DNA from: an uncultured Ruaniaceae bacterium
Lineage (GTDB): Bacteria > Actinomycetota > Actinomycetes > Actinomycetales > Beutenbergiaceae
Length of the DNA: 5,608 bases
Direction: 5' to 3'
NCBI GenBank assembly: GCA_938004115.1
Contig: CALKWS010000114.1
Span: forward strand, 1-5,608
Shown here: positions 1 to 5,557 of the stretch, piece after piece
Position numbering within the stretch: position 1 is the stretch's first letter
Layout of the letters: each line of letters starts with the position of its first letter
The notes under the pieces: generated by a model
The model's database searches: none
What the model saw: the letters and a program-made list of their open reading frames with translations, nothing else
Told to the model about the DNA's origin: nothing
Made by a program: the position numbers and the translations under genes

Positions 1-110
1 GGTTGGGGCGCGTCGGGGGTGGCTCGCGCGCTCTAACTGGCCGATTGGATGGTTGGGGCGCGTCGGGGGTGGCTCGCGCGCTCTAACTGGCCGATTGGAT
101 GGTTGCGGCG
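1..110. repeat. Tandem repeat, 50-bp unit, two exact copies plus partial third
   Basis: Bases 1-50 and 51-100 are identical, and 101-110 repeats the first ten bases of the unit with one mismatch (GGTTGCGGCG against GGTTGGGGCG). Beyond 110 the match breaks down, although a GGGTGGC...GCGCGCT stretch at 131-149 faintly resembles the middle of the unit and may be a decayed third copy. The unit length is not a multiple of three and no gene-like frame crosses it, so it is read as intergenic. The window starts at a unit boundary, so the array may extend to the left. Perfect identity points to recent duplication or ongoing slippage. No spacers are present, so it is not a CRISPR array. Its function is unknown. 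Confidence 0.95.
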
Positions 111-170
111 CCCCCGGTTTGCGCCCTGACGGGTGGCGAGGGGCGCGCTGGCGTCACAGTCCCACACGAT

Positions 171-201
171 TTGACCTCAACGGCACTTGAGGTTTTACGG
201 T
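171..201 (+). promoter_or_regulatory. Candidate promoter of the ferredoxin-flavin reductase pair
   Basis: A TTGACC hexamer (171-176) closely resembles the -35 consensus, and TACGGT (196-201) fits the loose actinobacterial -10 pattern TANNNT. The spacer is 19 bases, slightly long. A start near 208 would give a leader of about 27 bases before the ferredoxin ATG, long enough to contain the visible ribosome binding site. It overlaps an inverted repeat that can be read in a different way (see the hairpin at 174-196). This is a pattern match only. Confidence 0.35.
174..196 (+). terminator. Inverted repeat with T-run: hairpin terminator or operator candidate
   Basis: ACCTCAA (174-180) and TTGAGGT (187-193) are perfect 7-bp inverted arms around a 6-base loop, and the second arm runs into a short T-run (193-196). 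As RNA this is a small hairpin followed by U residues, the layout of a weak intrinsic terminator for whatever lies to the left. As DNA it sits on the candidate ferredoxin promoter and could instead be a protein-binding site. The stem is AT-richer than its surroundings, so either reading is tentative. Confidence 0.3.
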
Positions 202-234
202 GAGGGAGCGGGTTTGGTGAGATGAAGGTGAGCC

Positions 235-558
235 ATGACGTACGTGATCGCAGAACCCTGTGTGGATCTGAAGGATAAGAGCTGTATCGACGAGTGCCCC
301 GTTGACTGCATCTACGAGGGCGACCGGATGCTCTACATCCAGCCCGATGAGTGCGTGGACTGCGGTGCGTGTGAGCCGGTGTGCCCGGTGGAGGCGATCT
401 TCTACGAGGACGACGTGCCGGAACAGTGGGCCCACTACTACGAGGCGAACGTGAACTTCTTCGACCAGATCGGCTCGCCCGGCGGTGCCGCCATCACCGG
501 CCCGATCGCCGGGGACCACCCGATCGTCGCCGCCCTGCCCCCGCAGGAGCACGAGTGA
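235..558 (+). CDS. fdxA: 7Fe ferredoxin ([3Fe-4S][4Fe-4S]), FdxA/FdxC type
   Basis: Small soluble cytoplasmic electron carrier of 107 residues. Compared with Azotobacter FdI, Cys9, Cys17 and Cys50 should bind the [3Fe-4S] cluster, and Cys21, Cys40, Cys43 and Cys46 the [4Fe-4S] cluster. Cys25 matches the extra non-ligand cysteine of that family, while Leu12 replaces the other one. The second site reads [12 protein letters not shown], with no lost ligand. The length, the N-terminus MTYVIAEPC and the tail GSPGGA...LPPQ closely resemble the mycobacterial 107-residue ferredoxin called FdxC, so that name would also fit. The ATG has a good Shine-Dalgarno, GAAGG at 224-228, six bases upstream. The 3' end overlaps the flavin reductase start by four bases, suggesting one mRNA and coupled translation. 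In mycobacteria this ferredoxin is followed by an aminotransferase gene (dapC); here it is not. The redox partner is unknown. Confidence 0.96.
   Translation: MTYVIAEPCVDLKDKSCIDECPVDCIYEGDRMLYIQPDECVDCGACEPVCPVEAIFYEDDVPEQWAHYYEANVNFFDQIGSPGGAAITGPIAGDHPIVAALPPQEHE
545..549 (+). promoter_or_regulatory. Shine-Dalgarno AGGAG fixing the GTG start of the flavin reductase
   Basis: AGGAG lies inside the last codons of the ferredoxin gene, five bases before GTG at 555. That GTG shares the bases GTGA with the ferredoxin stop codon. The spacing makes 555 the best supported start; the same frame stays open further upstream only as an artefact inside the ferredoxin gene. Confidence 0.8.
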
Positions 559-1106
559 ACCGGTCCAGCACCGCGGAGGCGCCGACCGTCCGGCACGCGG
601 ACCTGACCGCAGCCCCCCAGTCGACGGACCATGCGCCCAGCGGGACGCAGTTCAAGGACATTTTCCGGACCCACCCGGCGGGGGTGGCGCTAGTGACGAC
701 GGCCGATGAGTCAGGACCGGTCGGGCTGACGTTGTCCTCTGTGGCCTCGGTGAGCCCGGACCCGCCGGCGCTGTCCTTCTCCCTGACCTCCGCCCGGGGC
801 AGTGCTGCGGGTATCTTGCATGCCGCCACATTCGTGGTGCACCTCCTCGATGAGCAGCACGCGGGGCTCGCCGGCACGTTCGCCCGCTCCGGCGCCGCCC
901 GCTTCACCCCGGAGCAAGGGTGGTCGGTGCTGCCCACCGGCGAGCCCTACCTGCCCAGCGCACGCTGGGCGCTGCGGTGCGCGCCGATCCAGACGGTGGC
1001 TGTGGGCCCCTCGGAACTGGTCATCGCCCAGGTACTGCAGGTGCACCAGGGCCCGGCGGGCCGGCCGCTGATCTACCACGACCGGGAGTTCCGCACCCTG
1101 CCCTGA
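555..1106 (+). CDS. Flavin reductase-like domain protein (FMN-binding)
   Basis: The protein has 183 residues and belongs to the flavin reductase-like family (split-barrel FMN-binding fold, the HpaC/ActVB type of NAD(P)H:flavin oxidoreductase). The first 30 or so residues are polar and probably disordered. The domain runs from about residue 32 to the end. Typical elements are [10 protein letters not shown] (40-49), [22 protein letters not shown] (54-75, the flavin-contacting part), [18 protein letters not shown] (93-110) and the closing [12 protein letters not shown] (171-182). Members usually reduce free FMN or FAD for a partner monooxygenase, although some only bind flavin. No monooxygenase gene is in view, so the partner is unknown. 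The GTG start overlaps the ferredoxin stop and has its own AGGAG site, so translation is probably coupled. The pairing suggests a shared redox role, but that is inference. Confidence 0.88.
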   Translation: MNRSSTAEAPTVRHADLTAAPQSTDHAPSGTQFKDIFRTHPAGVALVTTADESGPVGLTLSSVASVSPDPPALSFSLTSARGSAAGILHAATFVVHLLDEQHAGLAGTFARSGAARFTPEQGWSVLPTGEPYLPSARWALRCAPIQTVAVGPSELVIAQVLQVHQGPAGRPLIYHDREFRTLP

Positions 1107-1115
1107 CCCGGCACG

Positions 1116-1232
1116 CCAGTCTCGGCGACCCAGGCCAGTCTCGACGACCCAGGCCAGTCTCGGCGACCGGGCCGCCGGTTTCGGCGACCCAGGCCAGTTT
1201 CGGCCACCGGGCCGCCGGTTTCGGCGCCTCGG
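1116..1232. repeat. Cluster of six 18-21-bp imperfect repeats between convergent genes
   Basis: Six head-to-tail units start at 1116, 1135, 1154, 1175, 1194 and 1215. Each has the core CC(A/G)GT(C/T)TCGGCGACC with one or two changes. Two endings occur: a 19-base form closing in CAGG and a 21-base form closing in GGGCCG; the last unit is degenerate. Where a GGGCCG ending meets the next unit, CGCCG-GTTT-CGGCG forms a 5-bp hairpin (1173-1186 and 1213-1226). The block fills most of the 145-bp gap between the flavin reductase stop and the lipid kinase stop, so it may stop transcription from both sides. No T-run is present. Their number and irregular length argue against a coding role. Confidence 0.85.
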
Positions 1233-1251
1233 TGCACTCCGGTCGCGCCGG

Positions 1252-2454
1252 TCAGCCGCGGGTGCGTAGCACCAGAGCGCGGTGGTCCACCCGGACCGAG
1301 AACGCCTGGGACTCCCCGATCAGGTCGCCATCCACCTGGACCGGCTCGGGGCGGGTGCCGCGTACGTGCACGTCCCGCCCGCGCCAGAACGTGATCGAGG
1401 ACGGACTCCGGGTGGCGGACTCGCGGCGCACCCCCAACCCCTGCAGCACCACCTTGCCGAACAGGGAGGCCCAGCCGATCACCGACCTGCGGGTGTCGAT
1501 CGCGGCGATATCCAGCCACCCGTCGTCGAACTCGGCATCGGGGAACAGCACCATCCCCCCGGGCAGGCGGCCGCAGTTGGCGAACAGCAGGGTGCGCAGC
1601 CGCAATTGGTGGGCGGGGGCGTCGCCGATCTGCATCTGTACCCGGATCTTGCGCCCGTGCAGGTGCTGCACCCCGGCCAGGAAGTAGGCGAACCAACCCA
1701 TCCGTGCCTTCAGGTCGTCATCGGCGCCGGCGACCATCGCCGCGTCGAACCCGATACCGCCCATCACCAGGAACAGGTGCTCATCGCGCCGGGCCAGCGC
1801 GTCGGGAGGCACCTTCTCCACGGACCCGGCCGCGTCCCGCCCTTCCTCCGGGCCGGTTCCCGGCGGTTGGGCCTGAGCCACGTCCACCCCTTCGATCTGC
1901 TCCACCGAGAGCAACTCGCGGGGGCGGATCCACCCGACGTCGATCGGCGAGTCCGTGCCGGTCAGCGCGGTGTGGATGAGCCCGCGGGTGTCCTCCAGCG
2001 GAAGGTCCACGTTGCGGGCCAGCAGGTTCCCGGTGCCCATCGGCACCAGCCCCATCGGCACCCCGGTGCCCGCTAACGCGGTCGCAACGGCGCGGACCGT
2101 GCCGTCACCGCCGACGGCCACCACCACCGAGGCGCCGTCGTCCATCGCCTGGTGCGCCTGTCCCAGCCCGGGATCTTCCACGGTGGTGGTGAACCACAGC
2201 GGCTCACCGACGCCCAGTTCCTGGCAGATGCTCCGGACGAGGCCGCGGAACCGGTCCGGGTTGTGCAACTTCACCGGATTCACCACGAATGCGGGCGGAC
2301 CCGTGGCACGCTCCTGCTCGCTCCGCTCCACCTCGGCCGACGGTGGGACGCGTGCCGCGCGGGTGCGAACCCACCGGAGAACCAGCAGTCCCACGGCCAC
2401 CGCGAGCAGGGCGAGCACCAGCGCGATGAGGCTCACCCATTGTTCCCACGTCAT
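1252..2454 (-). CDS. Diacylglycerol kinase-family lipid kinase with membrane anchor
   Basis: The protein has 400 residues. Residues 7-29 form one hydrophobic segment followed by WVRTRAAR, so it is probably a membrane anchor with the enzyme on the cytoplasmic side. The kinase catalytic domain starts near residue 54 (AFVVNPVK). It carries the nucleotide-binding GGDGT loop (115-119) and GTGNLLARN (140-148), both diagnostic of the DAGK/YegS/LCB5 superfamily. The C-terminal domain has GGIGFDA (232-238), DGWLD (311-315) and VQVDGD (372-377). Members phosphorylate diacylglycerol or related lipids with ATP; the exact lipid cannot be told here. Residues about 180-225 form a polar, acidic insert between GWIRPREL and LFLVMGG, probably a surface loop. 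The ATG at 2454 has GAGG four bases upstream. The gene is divergent from serS and convergent with the flavin reductase. Confidence 0.92.
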   Translation of the reverse strand: MTWEQWVSLIALVLALLAVAVGLLVLRWVRTRAARVPPSAEVERSEQERATGPPAFVVNPVKLHNPDRFRGLVRSICQELGVGEPLWFTTTVEDPGLGQAHQAMDDGASVVVAVGGDGTVRAVATALAGTGVPMGLVPMGTGNLLARNVDLPLEDTRGLIHTALTGTDSPIDVGWIRPRELLSVEQIEGVDVAQAQPPGTGPEEGRDAAGSVEKVPPDALARRDEHLFLVMGGIGFDAAMVAGADDDLKARMGWFAYFLAGVQHLHGRKIRVQMQIGDAPAHQLRLRTLLFANCGRLPGGMVLFPDAEFDDGWLDIAAIDTRRSVIGWASLFGKVVLQGLGVRRESATRSPSSITFWRGRDVHVRGTRPEPVQVDGDLIGESQAFSVRVDHRALVLRTRG

Positions 2455-2495
2455 AACGCCTCAAACTAGCGCCCACCGCCGGCGCCCGCAGGGTA

Positions 2496-2509
2496 CCGGG
2501 ACGTCCCGG
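2496..2509. promoter_or_regulatory. Perfect 14-bp palindrome in the divergent promoter region
   Basis: CCGGGAC (2496-2502) is followed directly by its exact reverse complement GTCCCGG. It lies between the divergent lipid kinase and serS starts, centred about 48 bases upstream of the kinase ATG and 26 bases upstream of the putative serS -35. ACGTCC recurs at 2516-2521, 15 bases along. The position suits a dimeric regulator acting on one or both genes, but GC-rich DNA makes chance palindromes more likely, and no regulator family is recognised. Confidence 0.35.
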
Positions 2510-2534
2510 CGCGGCACGTCCGGTGTCCGGCCGC

Positions 2535-2564
2535 TTCGTCCGGGGCCGGCAGCGACGATAGGCT
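2535..2564 (+). promoter_or_regulatory. serS promoter, apparently leaderless
   Basis: TAGGCT (2559-2564) matches the actinobacterial -10 pattern TANNNT and ends seven bases before the serS GTG at 2572. A start at the usual distance would fall on the G of that codon, giving mRNA with no 5' leader. This agrees with the lack of any purine-rich ribosome binding site before the GTG. TTCGTC (2535-2540) with an 18-base spacer is the best, though poor, -35 candidate. Confidence 0.6.
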
Positions 2565-2571
2565 GGTCCGG

Positions 2572-3843
2572 GTGATCGACCTCAAGCAGTTGCGCGAAGA
2601 CCCCCAGACCGCCCGCGCCAGTCAGGAGGCACGGGGGGCTGATCCGTCCCTGGTGGACCGGGTGCTGGCCGCCGATGAGCACCGGCGGGCGACGCTGACC
2701 TCCTTCGAGACCATGCGCGCCGAGCACAAGGCCCTGTCGCGGTCCATCGGCAAGGCGCCCGCCGAGGAACGTGCCCAGGTGCTCGCCCGGGCCAAACAGA
2801 TGGCCGAGGAAGTCAAGAACGCCGAGGCCGCCGCCGAACGCGCTGCCGCCGAACTGGACGACCTGGTGGCCGGTTTCGGCAATCTCGTGCACCCCGACGT
2901 CCCCGCCGGCGGTGAGGACGATTACCGGGTGCTGTCCACCCACGGCACCCCGCGGGACTTCGAGGACGAGGGCTTCACCCCCCGGGACCACAAGGAACTG
3001 GGCGACATCCTCGGCGCGATCGACACTGAGCGCGGAGCGAAGGTCTCCGGAGCCCGCTTCTACTTCCTCACCGGCGTCGGTGCGCGGCTGGAACTGGCGA
3101 TCCTCAACGCCGCGATGGACAAGGCCCTGGCAGCCGGCTTCACCCCGATGATCACCCCCACCCTGGTCGGTCCCAAGGTGATGGCCGGCACCGGGTTCCT
3201 CGGTGAGCACGCCGCAGAGGTCTACCACCTGCCCACCGACGACCTGTACCTGGTGGGCACCAGCGAGGTACCCCTGGCCGGGTATCACGCCGATGAGATC
3301 ATCGACCTGTCCCAGGGGCCGAAGCGGTACGCCGGCTGGTCGGCGTGCTACCGCCGTGAGGCCGGGTCGCACGGCAAGGACACCCGCGGCATCATCCGGG
3401 TGCACCAGTTCCACAAGGTGGAGATGTTCGCCTACGCCCGCCAGGAGGACGCCGAGGCCGAGCACGCCCGGCTGCTGGGCTGGGAACAGGAGATGCTGGA
3501 CCTCATCGACGTGCCCTACCGGGTCATCGACGTGGCCGCCGGGGACCTGGGCGCCTCAGCGGCCCGGAAGTTCGACTGCGAGGCATGGCTGCCCAGCCAG
3601 CAGCGGTGGCTGGAACTGACCTCCACCTCCAACTGCACCACCTTCCAGGCCCGCCGCCTGGGCGTGCGCGAACGCGGCGCGGATGGCACCCGCCCGGTGG
3701 CCACCCTCAACGGCACCCTGGGCACCACCCGGTGGATCGTGGCGATCCTGGAGAACCACCAGCAGGCGGACGGATCGGTGACCGTGCCGGAGGGGTTGCG
3801 CCCCTACCTGGGCGGGCTGGACGCGTTCCGTCCGGTTGCCTGA
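2572..3843 (+). CDS. serS: Serine-tRNA ligase (seryl-tRNA synthetase)
   Basis: Cytoplasmic class II aminoacyl-tRNA synthetase. It activates serine with ATP and loads it on tRNA-Ser (and on tRNA-Sec where present), normally as a homodimer. The 423-residue length is normal. Residues 1 to about 105 are the N-terminal domain, with a long charged, alanine-rich antiparallel coiled coil (about 28-100) that grips the long variable arm of tRNA-Ser. The catalytic core carries the serine-binding TSE (230-232), motif 2 around CYRREAG (259-265) continuing to HKVEMF (281-286), [16 protein letters not shown] (348-363), and motif 3 at [13 protein letters not shown] (383-395), where Arg387 should contact ATP. 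All expected catalytic elements are present. Translation starts at GTG ([10 protein letters not shown], the standard SerRS N-terminus) with no Shine-Dalgarno, consistent with leaderless mRNA. The HAD phosphatase follows after four bases and is probably co-transcribed. Confidence 0.98.
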   Translation: MIDLKQLREDPQTARASQEARGADPSLVDRVLAADEHRRATLTSFETMRAEHKALSRSIGKAPAEERAQVLARAKQMAEEVKNAEAAAERAAAELDDLVAGFGNLVHPDVPAGGEDDYRVLSTHGTPRDFEDEGFTPRDHKELGDILGAIDTERGAKVSGARFYFLTGVGARLELAILNAAMDKALAAGFTPMITPTLVGPKVMAGTGFLGEHAAEVYHLPTDDLYLVGTSEVPLAGYHADEIIDLSQGPKRYAGWSACYRREAGSHGKDTRGIIRVHQFHKVEMFAYARQEDAEAEHARLLGWEQEMLDLIDVPYRVIDVAAGDLGASAARKFDCEAWLPSQQRWLELTSTSNCTTFQARRLGVRERGADGTRPVATLNGTLGTTRWIVAILENHQQADGSVTVPEGLRPYLGGLDAFRPVA

Positions 3844-3847
3844 GCCG

Positions 3848-4786
3848 ATGTCGATGAACGACGGCGGCCCGGGGGAGGCGACAGCGGCGAACACCGGGCC
3901 GGTCGGGTTCGACGGCGCCACGATCACCGACCCACCCAGTTTCCGGGGGCTTCCCGACCACCTCCCCGGTGGGGAGGAACTGCTGGTGGCCCTCGATATC
4001 GACGGCACGCTGCTCAGCCATGACGGCGCCCTGTCCCCGGCGGTGCACGAGGCGGTGCGCCAGGTGGTCCGGTCGGGGGCGCAGGTGGTGCTGTCCACCG
4101 GCCGCTCGATCACCGCCGTCACTCCGGTCGCGGAGCAACTGGGCCTGCGCCAGGGGTGGGTGGTGTGCTCCAACGGGGCCGTCACGGCCCGACTCGACCC
4201 GCGCTCGGCCCACGGGTATGAGTTGGCCGACGTGATCACCTTCGACCCAGAACCCCCGTTGCGACTGCTGCACCGCCACCTGCCGAGCGGGCTGTTCGCC
4301 GTCGAGGACGTGGGCGCGGGGTTCAAGGTCAACGCCCCCTTCCCGCCCGGGGAACTCCTGGGGGAGGTCCGGGTGGTGGACTTCGAGACACTGTGCGACC
4401 GGCCCGCGGCCCGGGTCACCCTGCGCGCCCCGGACCTGGACGCCGAGGACTTCCACGACCTGGTGGACCGCACCGGGTTGGACGGGGTGTCCTACGCGGT
4501 GGGGTGGACCGCCTGGTTGGACATCCACCCTGAGGGAGTGTCCAAGGCCAGCGCGCTGGATTCGGTGCGCCGGCACCTGGGCATCCGGCCCGCGGCGAGC
4601 GTCGCGGTGGGGGACGGCCGCAATGACATCGAGATGCTCGGCTGGGCCGGGTTCGGGGTCGCCATGGGCGGGGCCGACGCCGAGACCGTGGCCGCTGCCG
4701 ACGTCACCACCGCGGGGGTACAGGACGATGGGGTGGTGCCGGTCCTGCGTGCCATCGCCGCGGGGCGCCGGGCACCCGGACTGTGA
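3848..4786 (+). CDS. HAD-superfamily (Cof-type, class IIB) hydrolase
   Basis: Predicted cytoplasmic phosphatase of 312 residues. All four HAD motifs are present: motif I ALDIDGTLL (48-56) with nucleophile Asp50 and acid/base Asp52, motif II STGR (83-86), motif III Lys233 in VSKASAL, and motif IV GDGRNDIEML (255-264) with the Mg2+-binding acidic residues. The spacing, with a cap domain of roughly 100 residues between motifs II and III, fits the Cof/Hydrolase_3 group, which acts on sugar phosphates, nucleotides or flavin phosphates; the substrate is not predictable. About 42 residues precede the core, polar, Gly/Ala-rich and probably disordered. Start choice is uncertain: ATG 3848 is used here, four bases after the serS stop; ATG 3854 and TTG 3836 (overlapping serS) are in frame, and none has a strong ribosome binding site. 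Tight spacing suggests expression from the serS promoter and coupled translation. Confidence 0.9.
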   Translation: MSMNDGGPGEATAANTGPVGFDGATITDPPSFRGLPDHLPGGEELLVALDIDGTLLSHDGALSPAVHEAVRQVVRSGAQVVLSTGRSITAVTPVAEQLGLRQGWVVCSNGAVTARLDPRSAHGYELADVITFDPEPPLRLLHRHLPSGLFAVEDVGAGFKVNAPFPPGELLGEVRVVDFETLCDRPAARVTLRAPDLDAEDFHDLVDRTGLDGVSYAVGWTAWLDIHPEGVSKASALDSVRRHLGIRPAASVAVGDGRNDIEMLGWAGFGVAMGGADAETVAAADVTTAGVQDDGVVPVLRAIAAGRRAPGL

Positions 4787-4831
4787 CGACCGGCCGCTCC
4801 CGCCGGGCCTGAACTCCCGGCCACGCCCGCG

Positions 4832-4847
4832 GCCCGGCGCGCCGGGC
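4832..4847. terminator. Perfect 16-bp GC palindrome between convergent genes
   Basis: GCCCGGCG (4832-4839) is followed by its exact reverse complement CGCCGGGC. As RNA it would fold into a 6-bp all-GC stem with a CGCG loop on either strand. It lies 46 bases after the HAD stop and 45 bases before the stop of the opposing small gene, suitable for a bidirectional terminator, although no T-run follows. Smaller stems flank it: CCGGG/CCCGG at 4803-4820, and AGCCG/CGGCT at 4877-4892 next to the small gene's stop. Nothing else is seen in this 105-bp gap. Confidence 0.4.
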
Positions 4848-4891
4848 ACACCCACGGCCCGAGCGCCGGCCGCCTCAGCCGCGGGTCCGGC

Positions 4892-5113
4892 TCAGGTGAG
4901 CCGCTGGGCCAGCATCTGCTTGCCGATCTCGGCGCCCTTCTTGCTATCCGCCTGCGCCTTGCGGAACAGGTCGGCCAGTTCGTTGTCGCCGTCCCGTTCG
5001 GCGTCCTGGACGTACTGCTCCAGACGCAGCGCGTTGGACAGGCACGCTTCGGTGTACCAGAGCAGGTTGTAATTCTTGTCCTTGGTGCCGGTGACGTGTC
5101 CGGTCTCGCCCAT
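4892..5113 (-). CDS. Small conserved-looking helical protein, function unknown
   Basis: The 73-residue protein starts MGETGHVTGTKDKNYNLLWY. The N-terminal 15 residues are polar. The remainder is predicted to be mainly helical: an aromatic segment (NYNLLWYTEACLSNALRLEQYVQDAERDG, about 14-42) and a charged helix (ELADLFRKAQADSKKGAEIGKQMLAQRL, about 45-72), split by GDN. There is no signal peptide or membrane segment. The helical-hairpin pattern recalls small ferritin-like proteins, but no canonical ExxH metal motif is present, so that likeness is weak. It also resembles short hypothetical proteins I associate with actinomycetes, from memory only. ATG 5113 is chosen over the adjacent GTG 5116 because GAGGAGG (5125-5119) sits five bases before the ATG and only two before the GTG. 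The strong ribosome binding site supports real expression. One cysteine is present (about residue 24). Confidence 0.85.
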   Translation of the reverse strand: MGETGHVTGTKDKNYNLLWYTEACLSNALRLEQYVQDAERDGDNELADLFRKAQADSKKGAEIGKQMLAQRLT

Positions 5114-5118
5114 CACGG

Positions 5119-5125
5119 CCTCCTC
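5119..5125 (-). promoter_or_regulatory. Strong Shine-Dalgarno of the 73-residue protein
   Basis: Read on the minus strand this is GAGGAGG, a near-perfect match to the 16S rRNA tail and the strongest ribosome binding site in the window. It lies five bases before ATG 5113 and decides that start over GTG 5116. It suggests efficient translation. Confidence 0.8.
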
Positions 5126-5161
5126 GGGTTGTGCGGGTCGACGCGGTGTGCGCCGGTTTTC

Positions 5162-5167
5162 ACTGTA
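5162..5167 (-). promoter_or_regulatory. Candidate -10 box for the 73-residue protein
   Basis: TACAGT on the minus strand (5167 down to 5162) fits TANNNT and lies in the 87-bp gap between the DUF3140 stop and the small gene. It would give a leader of about 40 bases containing the ribosome binding site. No convincing -35 hexamer is seen 16-19 bases upstream, so the small gene may instead be read through from the DUF3140 gene. Confidence 0.3.
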
Positions 5168-5200
5168 AGTTCCCTGGGTGCGGCTCGCATGATGGGCCGG

Positions 5201-5557
5201 TCAGGTCACCGGCTTGAGCGGGTCGTGTCCCAGTGACATCAACTGGCGGCGCCATTCGTCGTCCCCGGCCCGGGGCTCCAGCGCGTCGGCCTCCTCGTCC
5301 TCCTCGGCGCGCAACGTGCTGATCTGGTTCACCACCTCGGCCATCAGTTCCACGTCCTGGGGGCTCAGGTCCGTGCGCCGCTTGGTGAGGATGTTCAGTA
5401 CGCCGCGGGAACGTTCCGAACCGGCCTGGTCGGGAAAAGCGTCGGCGGTCTCGCTCGCCTCATCGGTGCTCAACCATTCCCGTAGTTCCCGCGAGGACAT
5501 GTTCACCCACTGGTGGAAGGAGTCCCACAGTTCGTCGGTGACCGGTGAGTCAGCCAC
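5201..5557 (-). CDS. DUF3140 family protein
   Basis: The 118-residue soluble protein resembles the DUF3140 family, found mainly in actinobacteria and without an assigned function. Recognisable parts are the N-terminal WDSFHQWVNMSSRELREWL (11-29), a middle segment GVLNILTKRRTDLSPQDVELM (52-72), an acidic stretch AEEDEEADALEP (84-95), and the C-terminal W-R--LMSLGHDPLKP (102-116), which is typical of the family. The length is normal and no membrane segment or signal peptide is seen. It starts at GTG 5557 with GGAGG (5568-5564) six bases upstream. A 6-bp inverted repeat (GCCGGT 5196-5201, ACCGGC 5208-5213) spans its stop codon, a possible weak terminator without a T-run. The start overlaps a likely upstream gene tail by eight bases, so the gene may be second in an operon. 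Confidence 0.9.
   Translation of the reverse strand: MADSPVTDELWDSFHQWVNMSSRELREWLSTDEASETADAFPDQAGSERSRGVLNILTKRRTDLSPQDVELMAEVVNQISTLRAEEDEEADALEPRAGDDEWRRQLMSLGHDPLKPVT

Noticed and set aside
1..110. Prophage or element attachment site
   Set aside because: No tRNA, integrase or other mobile gene is in the window, and the direct copies are adjacent rather than flanking an insert.
154..552. Minus-strand open frame over the ferredoxin gene
   Set aside because: It overlaps a ferredoxin whose seven cluster ligands are all present, and shows no family motifs of its own.
381..554. Longer flavin reductase starting inside the ferredoxin gene
   Set aside because: The upstream frame would overlap the ferredoxin by 178 bases and encode an Arg-rich stretch. 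GTG 555 has a well placed AGGAG and matches the family better.
1116..1232. CRISPR array
   Set aside because: The units are head to tail with no unique spacers, are too short and vary in length; no cas gene is present.
1282..2076. Plus-strand open frame opposite the lipid kinase
   Set aside because: It is antisense to a gene with clear GGDGT and GTGN motifs. Its translation is His/Pro/Arg-rich without domain character.
2461..3465. Long minus-strand open frame opposite serS (334 codons)
   Set aside because: It is the antisense of serS, open because of GC-biased third positions. It is Gly/Val/His-rich, matches no family I know, and conflicts with an unmistakable serS.
3707..4855. Long minus-strand open frame opposite the HAD gene (382 codons)
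   Set aside because: It covers the end of serS and all of the HAD gene, whose four catalytic motifs are intact on the plus strand. Its composition (Gly, Arg, Pro, His) is typical of antisense high-GC frames.
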